This document shows positions 21,256 through 33,264 of a DNA stretch of 64,000 nucleotides, in pieces. The translations under genes were made by a program, and so were the position numbers. The notes beneath the pieces are model-generated. The model did not search any database and had not been told where the DNA came from. It worked only from the letters and a program-made list of their open reading frames with translations. Every line of letters begins with the position of its first letter. The first letter of the stretch is position 1. Source of the stretch: Achatina immaculata (lineage: Eukaryota > Mollusca > Gastropoda > Stylommatophora > Achatinidae); assembly GCA_009760885.1 (NCBI GenBank), contig CM019709.1, positions 32,081,906 through 32,145,905 of the forward strand, written 5' to 3'.

Positions 21256-22150
21256 ACTTTCAAGAGAGAATAGACACCTCGCTGTGAAGACTGACCATAG
21301 ACCCTTGATGGATGCGTTTATAAGCAAACAGGCGATTCAGAATGTCGGGGTGCAGCGATAGATGTTGAATCTCTGCGGCTTGGATATAGAGCTCCAATAC
21401 ATCAAAGGTTGTCGAAATTTTTCGGCTGACCTACTTTCCCAGATAAATAATCCAGAACCTCTGGTAGTTACAGAAGATGAGGAGCTCTGTGAAAATGCCA
21501 AAGAGATCGCGGTGATAAATGCAAATCGCTATCCATTAGATTACTACAGAGGGTTTGTCCCCTCCGATACGGAATCTGAGGAACCCCTCCTTGACATAGA
21601 TCGCTCTGATCTAGTGACTGAACAGGGACGAGATCCTGAAATAGCTAAAATCAAAGCGTCTCTTGAAGCAGCAGGAACTAGTGCCCCAAAGTATAAGAAC
21701 GTCATGTTACATCAGGACAGGATATATTTTCTTTCCAAGCCTAATGAAACGGAGGCACGATTGCGATTGTACGTTCCTAGCCATCTCTGATTTCATATGT
21801 TGTTACAATTCCACGAAGAAAATGGACATATGGGTCGCGACAAGGTGTATTCTGCGTTGGCTTCTCGTTATTATTGGCCCAACATGTTTCAGGATTGCTA
21901 CCAACATGTAGAGTCTTGTGGCCGTTGTCGAGAACGCATCATTCTGCACAAGAATGCACCGCTGCAAGAGACAGACATTCTGTGTTTTCCGTTTCAGAAG
22001 GTCTCGTTGGATTTCTCAGGTCCGTATCCGCTGACCTTGGCTGGAAATAAATACATCCTTCCTGTCGTAGATTGGCTAACTCTATGGCCAGAATGTTTCC
22101 CAGTACCAGATACCACATGGTGGCTGAGGTATTGTTGCAGCGGATAATTC
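21256..22150 (+). pseudogene. Ty3/gypsy RNase H end and integrase, first part
   Basis: After R1 the RNase H resumes with HLAVKTDHRPL. The integrase zinc-binding H2C2 domain follows (HEENGHMGRDKVY, then CGRC at about 21918-21930) and then SLDFSGPYPLT with the first catalytic Asp (about 22005-22030). TGA at 21788 and TAA near 22145 interrupt the frame. Confidence 0.8.
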
Positions 22151-22852
22151 GGCGTCACTCCACGCCATCTGTAGTGGTAACGGACAATGGGGCTGAGTTT
22201 GTGAATCATTCGTTGAGCCATCTGTTCAAACAGCTCCATGTTCAACACATTACTACGTCATTGTATCACCCACAGAGCAACGCCAGGAATGAAAGGATGC
22301 ATTGCACCCTCCTTGACATTTTGTCCAAGCATGTGCACGACATTCCACAGATGTGGGATGTGTTCTTACCAATGGCGGTGGGGGCCATTCGTATGAACGT
22401 GAACGAAAGTACTGGGGTGTCTCCCTTCTTCTTTTTATATGGCAGACACCCTTGGCTACAAAGTGGAGGTCCAGTGGAGGGAGCCTCCTTCAAACAAACT
22501 GTATAGTTTGCGTGCACGATTCGTTCTTCCATCTTTGGAGGAAGGGATTGATTCCAGTGGTAGTGATGCCGACAACGTTGAATCTGATGTCGGTAGTATT
22601 GACACACGTGCAGGAGGGATTGGCGATCCCCTCTCACACCTTTTGAGGGATGTTCGTAATGAATGGGATGGATCCTCTTCAGAGGCCCCTGTTCTTCTTC
22701 AGGAGCTCTATAAAAGATTGGGGACGCAGAGTACTCCCTTTTCGGGTATGGATGGGCCCACATCCATGGTGGCCCCTTCGGGAGTGAACTCTTCTTCGAG
22801 TTCTTATAGTGTTCCTTTGGCCAGGTATAAAGAAAAGCACAATAGACACTAG
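22072..22852 (+). pseudogene. Ty3/gypsy integrase, second part, and C-terminal frame
   Basis: The frame to 22506 carries VVTDNGAEFVNHSL (second catalytic Asp) and HPQSNARNERMH (catalytic Glu), giving the D,D,E triad of retroelement integrases. A shifted frame from 22439 to 22852 encodes a Ser/Asp-rich C-terminus ending at TAG. The rest of the frame is not recognisable. Confidence 0.78.
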
Positions 22853-23965
22853 CTGGGTAGTGTTCTTCCAGTAAGGAGTTCATCCTTTGCTCCTGTCCTA
22901 TTTCTATGGCAGTAGAGATAGATAGTGAAGTTCATAGAACTCATTATTAAAATGTTGTAAATATATGTATATTTATGTTTGCACCACAGATGTTTAACTT
23001 TTTTTTTGTACAAATCACGAAATTTTTGTAGCTGCATAATCAGCTTTGATTGAGTGTTTATAGCTCACCTTTAGTGAGAGTTATCTGTTAAAGTTAGTAA
23101 TTTTTTGCAGATATTTGATGGCCAAATATCTACTTTTAGGGGGCGGGGAGATATTCTGTAACAGAATGTTATTCTGTAACAGATTGTTGTGAGAAACCCT
23201 GTTGTTGTGGTCAAATAGACCACAACTCATTCTGTTTATGTGAAGCACGCTGAAAGTATCACGTGTTTCCGTGGCACAACTGAGTCACGTGAATTAGGTT
23301 AGGCGGAAGGTGTGAACAAGTTGAGAGAGGAGTTTGGTGTCATAATGTTGTAGTGATAAGTCGTGATGTATTTTTCTAGTAGGAATGTAGTTATTCTTGA
23401 GTTCAGTATGGAAGTTAATTGGATAGTCCTTGTTAGGACAATGTGTTGTAGTTGATGTATTGTTCTTTTTTTGGAAAAAGGTCATAGTAGCATGTAGACT
23501 GCGTGTTGATTGTCCCGTTATGGACAAGATTTGAATGTCTGACTTAGTCCCATGGCGATGTTAGTCGCCGGACATATTTCTTGTAATCATTTGTATTATT
23601 CTCATCAAGTGCAACATACATCCAACAAATGGGTTTTCATCATTAAATATTGTTTGAATTGTGTCTGCTGAATCCTGCGATTATTGGATTCATGTTAAGT
23701 GTCAACTGTGGTGTAGAGTTGTTGATTTACATGTAACTGGTCATGTCGTGTATTGATGGGTAGTTGAGTTATTGTTACCTGGGTTGTCTTGTTACACAGT
23801 GTATATCATTGTAACGTCTGTTGAGTCTCTGAGCCTATTGCTCATGTAACTGTAAATGTAATAGTACACAGTACAAGAAGGAAGAATCGTGACATAGTGT
23901 TACCATGTCACTATTTTAGTAGTGCAGTGATACTACTTTAGTGTCTTGGGACACTGTTTTAGTAT
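22853..23965 (+). repeat. Gypsy 3' noncoding region, polypurine tract and probable 3' LTR
   Basis: A purine run AGGGGGCGGGGAGA at about 23138-23151 fits a polypurine tract. Sequence after it (starting TTCTGTAACAG, with that word repeated 19 bp on) is the likely 3' LTR. Its right end is lost where an R8 LINE fragment starts at about 23966. No matching 5' LTR was found, so this is inferred from position and the purine tract only. Confidence 0.45.
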
Positions 23966-24870
23966 ACCATATTGTGATGGAATCCACTGCAAGGTGATTC
24001 TGTCGTGAGCCAATTTTTGATAAGGTATCCTTAAGATCTGGTAGTTTGTTGCACTGAAGAGCTTCCACTGATCTTGCATCTGTGAGAACTACTGTGGGGC
24101 ATGTATCAGTTCTGGAGTCTTAGCTTTTCAACTGTGGCAATAATTTCCCTAACTTGTGCATCATAGCTGTTGCAGTATTTTCCAGTAGGTGTGGAAATTT
24201 GTGTTGTTTGTATATTCAATATGTGCTCCTGCCTCTCCATTCTTTATGACATTGTGTGCAGATCCATCTGTATACACACGTATCCAGGTGTCATCTAGCA
24301 CACTTAGTGTGGTTCTTGATCTTACAGGACTCCATTGCATCTCACCATTCTGCACACCCTTCACTTCAGTTTTAATAGTTATTTGTATACAATCTGCTTC
24401 TTTCCATGTTGTATGCTCTGGTATGGATGATAATGGAGAAACTACAATTGGAAGGTAAGGTATAAGCTTATGCAGATGGTTGGCCTGATGAATGAAGCTG
24501 CTTCTTTTAAGCCGTCTTAGTGCAGTTATTAAATCTCTCCTTCAGGGGATGGCCTACAGAGCTGAGGAATTTCTTTCACAAGGTCATGACCTTTGTGTCT
24601 ACATTCTTTTAGCACTTGAACACAATTTTCTGCTTTTCTACTACTGGTGTGGACCTCATGGCATCAGTAATAATCCGAAGTGTTTGATGCTGTGCACCAA
24701 GCTGTTGAACCATATTTTAAATTTAGAATACTTTGCTGATATACATTCTTGAGGATTCTTTCACTAGCTCCCCATGTGGTTCCACACAGTTTTCTTAATA
24801 TGGCTAGTTTTCTTCTGCACTTCTGATGTGTTGCTTCCAGGTCAGTTTTGAGTCAAGAGTCACTCCTAAG
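23966..24870 (-). pseudogene. R8 LINE fragment with RNase H domain
   Basis: On the - strand the frame 24364-24161 carries WIRVYTDGSAHN, the first Asp motif of a LINE-encoded RNase H. Further 3' (24110-23966) it matches the 34.65-34.77 kb copy, including the words for NWL and the QWISSH-type region. Frameshifts and stops are present. Confidence 0.65.
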
Positions 24871-24877
24871 TAATCCT

Positions 24878-25133
24878 CTGGGGAATAGCTGTGTTAAGAA
24901 CACACTTATTTTAAGTCTTTGTGAGACAGGGAACATAGATCTGTAAAACTCTGACCTACTTCTGTAGCCCAGAAACTTGTAGCAATCAACACTCATTTAA
25001 TTGTTATCTTTGTAAAATGTAATGTCAAGTTGGTGGACGGATAGGGAAATGGGGATCGTCGGCGGGGGTGAAGAAAATCTGGTGTGAATCCAGGACGTGA
25101 CAAGCCTATGGATCTTTACATCAATGTCTATCA
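24878..25133 (+). repeat. R1 repeat, copy D (5' part only)
   Basis: Starts near CTGGGGAATAGCTGTGTTAAG and matches the inverted sequence of the other R1 copies through GGACGTGACAAGCCTATGG. The GAA-tailed half is missing. Confidence 0.7.
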
Positions 25134-25390
25134 GCCTCCAGTTTTAATTCAGTACCACAGTTCATGGTGCCGGTTATTAAGAACTGTACATAAAGTATAA
25201 CAAGAAATCAATGAATCCATCTTTTTTAATGACCACATTATAAAGATATATGAATTCACATATGTAATATAACAAACAGCATTACCCAGTATTCTCTTTA
25301 ATCACAAAATTTGGTGCACAGCAGTACCACTGTCACCAACCTTAACACATACACACAACCCATATGCACATGTAATATTAACATGATGTG

Positions 25391-26703
25391 CGAGGGCTGA
25401 GTGATAAGTTCTCTGCATAATGTACAAATACTTGAAACACACCGTTGATATTAGATGCATTTGCAGATCAGGTTAATGTAAGATTAAACACCAAGCTTCA
25501 AGAAATTAATTGCAGCCAATTTTTTTTTACAGGCTACTGAATTGGTAAGGGGTGGCAGAAATTGAGAAAATGGATAACCTTTCGCATCAAGCAGTCATTC
25601 GCTAACTCTGCATCAAGGGCTTATCATCGAAGTAGATCCATGAGGATATGGTGGAGAGTGCCCTTTCTTACAGCACAGTGAAGAAATAGGCAGCTCACTT
25701 GAAAAATGGAAGGGAGAGTGGAAGATGATCCCTGTCAAGGAAAGACAAGAACAATAACCACCAATGAAACCACCGGCAGAATCCCTGACATGATAATGAA
25801 GGATCGACGACTAACTGAGCAGAGAGTTGGGCATCTCCTAGGAATGTGTTCATGCCATTATTCATAATGATCTTCAAATGACAAAGGTCTCTGCTTGATG
25901 AGTCCTGAAACTTCTTGGAGCTGATCACAAATGACAAAGGTCTCTGCTTGATGAGTCCTGAAACTTCTTGGAGCTGATCACAAATGACATCGTCTCAACA
26001 TATCAAGAGACAATCTTGGCCATTTTTCTGCATTTTCTTCAGCAATTTGTGACTGGATGAGACCTGGGTTCATCATTTTCAACCAGAAACCAAAGAACAG
26101 TCAAAGCAGTGGAAACATCATGGATCCCCACCTCCAAAGAAAGCAAGGGTGGTTCTGTCTGCAGGCAAAGTGATGGCTTCCATCTTTTGGGATTCAGAAG
26201 GTGTGCTATTGGTAGACTATCTTCAAAAGGGTAGAACGGTCACCGGGGCCTATTACGCTAATCATGTGAAGAAACTGCGGGTCAAACTGAAGGAAAAGTT
26301 GCGGGAAATTGATGAAAGGAGTCATCTTTCAGCAAGACAATGCTCCAGTTCACAAGTCTGTGGTGGCAATGGCTGCCATTCATGAATGCGGCTTCCAGCT
26401 TCTTGAACATCTTCCTTATTCCCCAGATTTGGCCCCTTCGGACTATTACCTGTTTACCAAACTCAAAAAGGAGCTAAATGGTTGCAAATTTGCTTCAGAT
26501 GATGATGTTATTTATGCTGTAGATTACTTTCTACTGTCACAAGATGCTGACTTTGACTTCATCAAAAGAAGGGATCCATGTGCTCCAGGATCGCTGGACT
26601 AAGTGCATAAACTTAAGGGGACTATGTTGAGAAATAATCTAAAAAAAGTTGTCCACAAATAATCCGTTGCACCTTATGCAGAGAATTTATCAATCACCCC
26701 TGG
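25391..26703 (+). mobile_element. Mariner element, copy 1 (DD34D, defective)
   Basis: About 1.3 kb. The left end CGAGGGCTGAGTGATAAGTT and the right end CAATCACCCCTGG are inverted repeats; TA follows on the right. Frames at 26149-26385 and 26309-26602 encode the transposase catalytic core: DETW near 26055, QQDNAPVH near 26330, and SPDLAPSDYYLF near 26420-26455. There are 34 residues between the second and third Asp. The N-terminal half is frameshifted and contains an exact 53-bp tandem duplication at about 25874-25982. Confidence 0.88.
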
Positions 26704-26792
26704 TATTTTTGCATGCTTTTCTTCTTTCTAATCTCACTGGAAGCATAAACTAATCTATCAGTGCAGTGATAATATTGGAACACAGGCACGTT

Positions 26793-26911
26793 ATGAAGAG
26801 CTCGAGGCACGTTGGATGGGAGTTTGTATGAAGAGCTCGAGGCACGTTGGATGGGAGTTTGTATGAAGAGCTCGAGGCACGTTGGATGGGAGTTTGTATG
26901 AAGAGCTCGAG
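26793..26911. repeat. 35-bp minisatellite, about 3.4 units
   Basis: GAAGAGCTCGAGGCACGTTG recurs at 26795, 26830, 26865 and 26900 (last partial). Confidence 0.93.
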
Positions 26912-27035
26912 TAGACCCAAGAAAGCAGCTTCAGGGCTAGCTCTGCCAGTACGAACCCTACATTTACCAGGTTGAAGAACATCAGCCTGTTAATTTACAC
27001 TAGCTGTTCTGAGATACACGAAAGGCTCTATATCA

Positions 27036-27242
27036 TGAGTTCTCAATCAGGAATTCTTTCCTGCCACTGTTTCCCCAACTGACAGATTCAAACTTATTAT
27101 ATTGCATATTATTTGGAATCACATTTTCCAGTCACACAATCATGGAAAGGTATGGAGGGGGAAGACAGAAATGACATGAAACGATGAAAAAAAAAAAAAA
27201 GATGCATGGGGCAAAAAAAAAAAGCTTGAGAATTATTGTGCT
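27036..27242. mobile_element. Possible hAT-type MITE
   Basis: Left end GAGTTCTCAATC and right end GCTTGAGAATTATTG are imperfect inverted repeats with the hAT-like TTCTCAA core. No convincing 8-bp duplication was seen. Confidence 0.35.
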
Positions 27243-27984
27243 ATTCAGTGTCATTCATTCTTCATAATGGTTAACAATTCAGACCAATGAGGGTAACGGG
27301 CTCATAAAAACCTTGAATTTGTTGCTGCATAGAGAAACTGCTATTTAAAGGAACAACAAATTTTAAAAAGGGGGACTGCAAATCCAGTTTGCTAAGTGCC
27401 AGTCAAACTGTGTGGGTATTCAAAATGCTCTTCTATTCACACTTTGTGAGAACTTTTACCTGGAAGTACTCAAAAACTTTATAATCTTGTATAGGCTTGT
27501 GACTGCAAGACAAACTAATTAAAACAAAAGTGAACTACACTTGCACAAAATTTCCTGCTACAAAGTGAAAAATACACACAAATCAACAAAAGAAACAAAA
27601 ACACATTAGATCAAAAAAGAAAGCCTTTGGTTAGATTGTTAAAAACTTGAGTAATAACATGAAATACACGTTTTTAAGTTGGGATTTTGTAGCATCATTT
27701 AAAATATTGCCTGCATACTAAATATCAGGAGTTAAAAAAAAAAAAAAACTGGCCTCTTTGAAAAAAAAAATGGACTGGGGACTTGGAAACTTTTTCTGCT
27801 TTATGAATCTTTTAAGTGTTAACTTTTCTCCATTCCTCTTCTTGTCTGTGTATTCCAAGTAAGACTGTGGATGACCTCAATTTGCTTGGCAAACCTTAAC
27901 ATTATGGAAACCTGTGTTACAAATGAATGCCAATGAAAAACAGTACTATTAAAATGACAACAGATTAATAAAAGAAATATTCCT
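27243..27984. other. No gene seen
   Basis: AT-rich intergenic sequence with A runs at about 27730 and 27760. No match within the window. Confidence 0.4.
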
Positions 27985-28475
27985 ACAGAAAGTAAAACAA
28001 CTAAAGAATCTGTGGAGAGGAAGGGACAGAACTACAAGAATAAGATTTTTAAGGACATGCATCTTTCTCAATCGCAACATATGCCTGTGAGACCTGGACA
28101 CTTAACAAAAATGCTGAGAAGCACATAAATGCCTTTGAATGTAAATGCTACAGAAGAGTTCTTCAAATATCATGGACACAAAAAAAAAAGAACAAATATA
28201 TCCATACTACATGAATTTAATACTGAAGAAGGCTGGCTAGTAAAGATTAAACAGAGAAAACTAACATTTTGGGCACGTTAAACGTCACGATAATCTGGAG
28301 AAGACCATCTTGGAAGGGTACATAATGGTAAAAAGAAAGAGAGGAAGATGGCTGCAAGACATCGTTGATAATCTGCAAATGGATGCATCAGCAGCAGGGC
28401 ATCTTGCTCACAAATGAGAGCCCTATAGAAGTGCTGTTAGGGAGGCAAAGTTCTGCAAGGGACATGCAAATGAAT
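27985..28475 (+). pseudogene. R4 LINE, 3' fragment (RT C-terminus) with AATG tail
   Basis: Includes the word for CETWTLNKNAEKHINAFECKCYRRVLQ (about 28085-28165, one residue off frame), then KKRERKMAARH-type basic sequence, and ends in GGGACATGCAAATGAATGAAT. Several stops are present. It is colinear with 37796-39250, 44735-45630 and 62632-62880. Confidence 0.7.
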
Positions 28476-28935
28476 GAATTCCTTATTCAGACTTGGGCAT
28501 TGTTACTGCATTTTGTACAATATGGAGAACAAACATACCTGAAAGGTGTTGCAAATTCTGACCTTTCTACACAAAAACTGAAGCCAAGATATATGAAAAT
28601 ATCAGTCTACTTAAATATAAAGTCAAAAAGTAAAGACAATTTGAACATTTATGTGGCTACTACAATTGATAGAAGCTGACATAATACAAGATGCTTGCAA
28701 TGGCTGATGGGCTGTTCACATGCACATCACAACGCTCTGCCCTCAGTCTAGTCGAGGTCAAGCTCAACTTAAAGATTGATATGTTATGGGATTGCACAAG
28801 TGTTGAACTGCATGAGATTTTTTTTTTTTTGGAACAGAAAGATTGAATCCTGCTGAAATTCACTGTTGGATTTTGGCCTCAGAATGAAAGTGAAAACAGC
28901 ATGGTTTAATGAGAAGTTTAAGAATGGGTAGAAGG

Positions 28936-29005
28936 GTTTAAAGTGAGAACAAGCGTAACTGATGTTTAAAGTGAGAACAAGTGTAACAGGTTTTAAGTGT
29001 AACTG
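28936..29005. repeat. Short tandem repeat, about 25-bp unit
   Basis: GTTTAAAGTGAGAACAAG occurs twice with flanking GTGTAACTGATG-type words repeated, giving about 2.5 units. Confidence 0.6.
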
Positions 29006-29035
29006 ATGAAGCCTGATCTGGCCAGCCATCAATAT

Positions 29036-29910
29036 TATATACACCACTGCTGGCGAGATTCTTCGGATGCCGCGCATGGAGTGAAACTCCTCCCGGCCAA
29101 TGAAGAAAATCCGAAAAAGCAATTAGGGTTGCCATGCGGTGCTGATGTGAAAAGATGATAGAATGGATAAAGTGAAGCTTAATCAGTATGTCCAGTAGCC
29201 TCGCGGTGAGAGCTACTCATACCACGGCACCTCTGCTCTAGAGGCCGGCCAAGTCTGATACACACCCATACTGGTGAAATATGCCTAAACCAGGGGTGAA
29301 ACTTGATGGCAACTCATGTCATGGTACCTCTGTTCTAGAGGTTGGCCACATCCTAAACACGCCCATACTGGGATAACATGCCTAAACCGGCTTAACTCAG
29401 GGGTGAAACTTACTAGCGGCGAGGATTCGTCCCCCTGGACAAAAGCTCCATCCTGGTCACAACTAGGAAGGGTAATGCCCACGACCACAAAGTACTGAAG
29501 TTGGAGACACTGGACCAGTGCAGTCTAGATAGGCAACCACCTCTCACCCGTGCAGGGATGTAAGCATATATTAATCGCACTGAGGTTTTCTGGTGAGAAA
29601 GTCCAATGCTGGACTGGATGGGCAACCACCTCTCACTCGGCGGGGATACACAGGCATCCCAAAATACATCGAGGTTTTCTGGTGAGAAATTCCAACTCTA
29701 GATTAACCTGGTGCAATGAAAACCATGGTGTCACGCAATCCCGCTTCTGAGACCCACCAAGAATATAGCCTCAAGCCCTGCGATACTCTAAACCTCTTGT
29801 GGTCCTCTTGGGGATCTCGTGTGGTCCTTTCAGGGACCACAGGAATAAATTCAGTAGGATCACGGGGCGATCTTGTTGGTAGAAGTGACTGAAGAAGAAG
29901 AAGAAGATCA
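29036..29910 (+). repeat. R2 retroelement, copy c
   Basis: Starts in the middle region (CTGCTGGCGAGATTCTTCGG). It has two partly duplicated blocks TAGAGGNNGGCCA followed by GATGATATGCCTAAACC-type words, two internal 86-bp modules (29534 and 29621) and a GAAGAAGAAGAAG tail. It lacks the 57-bp unit. Confidence 0.75.
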
Positions 29911-30053
29911 TACACACAAAGCCCACACTGACAGGGTGCAAATCTTAACAGACGCATCTGCTATGGATCTCCACACGCCACAACCTATGATGGCCTGGGC
30001 TACCATAAAATTTCTACTTCTCCCAAGGAATGAAGAAGCAAGTGGAACAACAT

Positions 30054-30183
30054 AGCTGTGCTGCCCTGCACAGGATCTATATGGAGACGTGATACAGCTG
30101 TGCTGCCCTGCACAGGATCTATATGGAGACGTGATACAGCTGTGCTGCCCTGCACAGGATCTATATGGAGACGTGATACAGCT
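30054..30183. repeat. 42-bp minisatellite, three units
   Basis: AGCTGTGCTGCCCTGCACAG recurs at 30054, 30096 and 30138 with a fourth start at 30180. The three units are identical. It creates overlapping short frames that are not genes. Confidence 0.93.
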
Positions 30184-31250
30184 GCTACATTCAGATGCTT
30201 ACAGTTACTGGTATTTAAAGGAAATGCTTTACTTTTTGATTCTCCCTCTTGTAACTATATTCATTCTACCTCACAGCATTTTACACTTAGTTATGTTCAG
30301 TTATTCTCCAGCCATTTAAGGTCCGTCAAATTACTTTCCATAAAATTTAAAAAAGAAACGCTAGAAGATAACGAAGTAAAAAAAAAATATCCCAGTATAT
30401 GAACGAACTTCCGAGCTCTGTCAAGATGTTTGTCCCCTTAACACTGAGGAAGGAGGCAAGACAAGACAGATTCACAACCGCCCTAAACTTGAACAACAGA
30501 AAGGTTATTATCATTAAGTTAACATGATAAGCAAAATGCAAATGCTATCAAGTGTAATGGCGTGTATAACTGTTCACACAACATATACGTGTCACTGGCA
30601 TCTGGCTGTAAAAATTAACTAAAATACAGACTCAACCCAGACTTGGCTCCTCTTATGGTCTTCAAGGAAGCCACTGTAATTCAGTCCCACTTCAACACAA
30701 TGCATGTGTTCCAATATCTCCATGCCATCAACTGTTAAGAACATACTGCTCACACTTCCAGCAACAACTCTACATTACATGTAACATCTTACATCCTTCC
30801 TGCGCCGTTAAATGTCACATAGGGCTCACACAGTAGTTCACTAAGTTTTTTACATGTAACACACACACACAGAGTTATATCTGCATCCACATTAATAAAT
30901 ACTGCATGCAACAAGCTCGAGTCTGAAATGAATATGATCTAGAACATCATGTCATTAACATACATTTATACTTAGAGCTTAATTCCACATGCAACAGATG
31001 AAATTTATGCTCCTGTTCATTTGTAGCATAAGTTAGACATACATAAGCACATAACACATATATATTGGAATGATAAATTCAAACACTAAAATTAAAAAGA
31101 CAAATAAAGAAGTTATATATTTTCCACAGCATCCACTTCCTATGAATAAAGAAATTAAGTTTATCTTTTTTTTAAAATTTGCTTCTCTGACAAACTGAGA
31201 ATATTACATGTAAAACAAGGAAAAGATAAGGCACTACTGGTGAATGCACA
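30184..31250. other. No gene seen
   Basis: AT-rich intergenic DNA with no recognised repeat or ORF. Confidence 0.4.
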
Positions 31251-31470
31251 TATGGCACTTGAAAAAAATGATAGTCTAGTATCTGCTGCAAGACTGCCCT
31301 GAATATGAGGAATAAAGAAGGCACAGATGGCCACTGCCGGTACCCACCCAGAGTAAGTTGTATAGGGATCTCAACAACCTAAGGCAGACAGGACAGCGGC
31401 TATGTTCTTCAAAGATGTCCAGTCTCACACTTGAGAAAGAATTGTCTTCCTACAGAAGCTGGACTTGTGG
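31251..31470 (+). pseudogene. R11 LINE C-terminal fragment
   Basis: CTGCAAGACTGCCCTGAATATGAGG and following bases are colinear with 58610-58770. The related reading LLQDCP-YEEQRMQTW is the C-terminal Cys/His region of a jockey/I-like LINE. It is decayed. Confidence 0.5.
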
Positions 31471-32404
31471 AAAATCTGATGTCTACTTCCTACACCAAAC
31501 TTATAACAAGTTATAAACTTCAATACTTTCAGTTGTCACATCTAAAACCAGTCGTTCTACCCCCCCCCCCCCCATGACAGAAAGGCTAAGATGAACTCTA
31601 TGATGTAGTGCCACCTGGAAGACCATGGCTCAATTCTGTGACAGGATGTTAAAAGAAGAAAACAATTCACAGACCCCTGGGGCCCCCTCCCTCTCTGAGT
31701 CAGGAGTTTAATAAGGTGAAACACTTATATGGGGGGAGGGGTGTACTTCTGATGATCTAAGAAGTTGTGTTACTGTTTTCCTGTCTACAGTAGACAGTTG
31801 CCTGCATATATGCAATATGAGCACTTCAGAAAGGCACAGACAACATTAAGTGACTTCCTGTAGCTGCACCGTCTTAAATGGCACTTCATATAAAAAAACA
31901 ACAACAACAAAACCCCCCATGTACATACAACTGTACACAGCAGGAAACTATAAGAGAACTAACATTTACTTACAAAATCTTCACTGAGCAAGATTAACAT
32001 AAACCAATTAAAAACAAACAAGCATTTTAATACTTAAATGGAATGGACTTATTTTTTGAGTCTTCATAAAATACGAGCTGCCAGCAGTGCTATATAACAA
32101 TTTATATACATACAAGGCTATAACGAAAAGTAACCCAGCAATGCAAAAATATGATATGATAATATAATGTAATCTCTGACATTTTAAATATCTCTTTAAT
32201 TCTCATTTTCTAAGAGAAAAAAAAAGGTTCTCACATAACAATTACTATAACATCATCAAAAATAACAACAACAAAAAAGCAATATTTGACTAAAGTTTTG
32301 TTACTGTAACACTCTTATAAACAGGAAGGAATATTTCTACATTACTGACCTCTCTGAAAAATAATGTACAGAATTCAGTTCCAAAAGCTGATGCCAATTA
32401 TGAA
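31471..32404. other. No gene seen
   Basis: AT-rich intergenic DNA with a C run at 31560-31573. No recognisable repeat. Confidence 0.4.
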
Positions 32405-33104
32405 GGAGAGTCCACTCTAGAGGTTGGTCAAATCTTAAACACGCCCATACTGGGATAATATGCCTAAACCGGCTTAACCCAGGGGTGGATGTCACTAGTG
32501 GCGAGGATTCGTCCTCCTGGACAAAAGCTCCGTCCTGGTCACAACTAGGAAGAGTAGTGGCCACGGCCACAAAATGCTGAAGTCAGAGACACTGGACCAG
32601 GGCAGTCTAGATAGGCAACCACCTCTCACTTTGTGGGGATGTATGTGTATCCTAATCATGCTGAGGTTTTCCAGTAAGAAAGTCCAATGCTGGACTGGAT
32701 GGGCAACCACCTCTCACCCGGCGGGGATACACAGGTATCCCAAAACACATCGAGGTTTTCCAGTGAGAAAGTCCAACTCTAGGCTAGATGGGCAACCATC
32801 TCTCACCCAGCGGGGATATACTGATATCCAAAACACGTCAAGGTTTTCCGTTGAGAAAGTCCAACTCTAGATTAAACTGTTGCAACGAAAACAACGGTGT
32901 CACACAATCCCGCTTCCGAGACTCACCAAGAATACAGGCTCAAGCCCTGCGATACTCAGAACCTCTTGTGATCCTTTCGGGGATCTCGTGTGGTTCATCT
33001 GATGACCGCACTGGGACCATGGGACCTATTGAGGACCACAGGAGTAAATTCAGTAGGATCATGGGGCAGTCTTGGTAGTAGAAGTGAACGAAGAGGAAGA
33101 ATGA
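32405..33104 (+). repeat. R2 retroelement, copy d (5' truncated)
   Basis: Starts at CTCTAGAGGTTGGTCAAATC. It carries three 86-bp modules (32620, 32706, 32792) and ends GTAGAAGTGAACGAAGAGGAAG. The tail is a mutated GAA repeat. Confidence 0.75.
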
Positions 33105-33264
33105 GGGCGAGTTAAAAAAAAAAACAACCTGTAAATCAAGAAATATAACCACTGAAAAATATATTTTAAAAAACATTTTTTTTTACTCGCTCTTGTATAT
33201 GGATTAAAGAAGAAAGAAGGCTAGTGAGTGCATTTTTTTTTTATTTCACTGACCAACACTGTTT

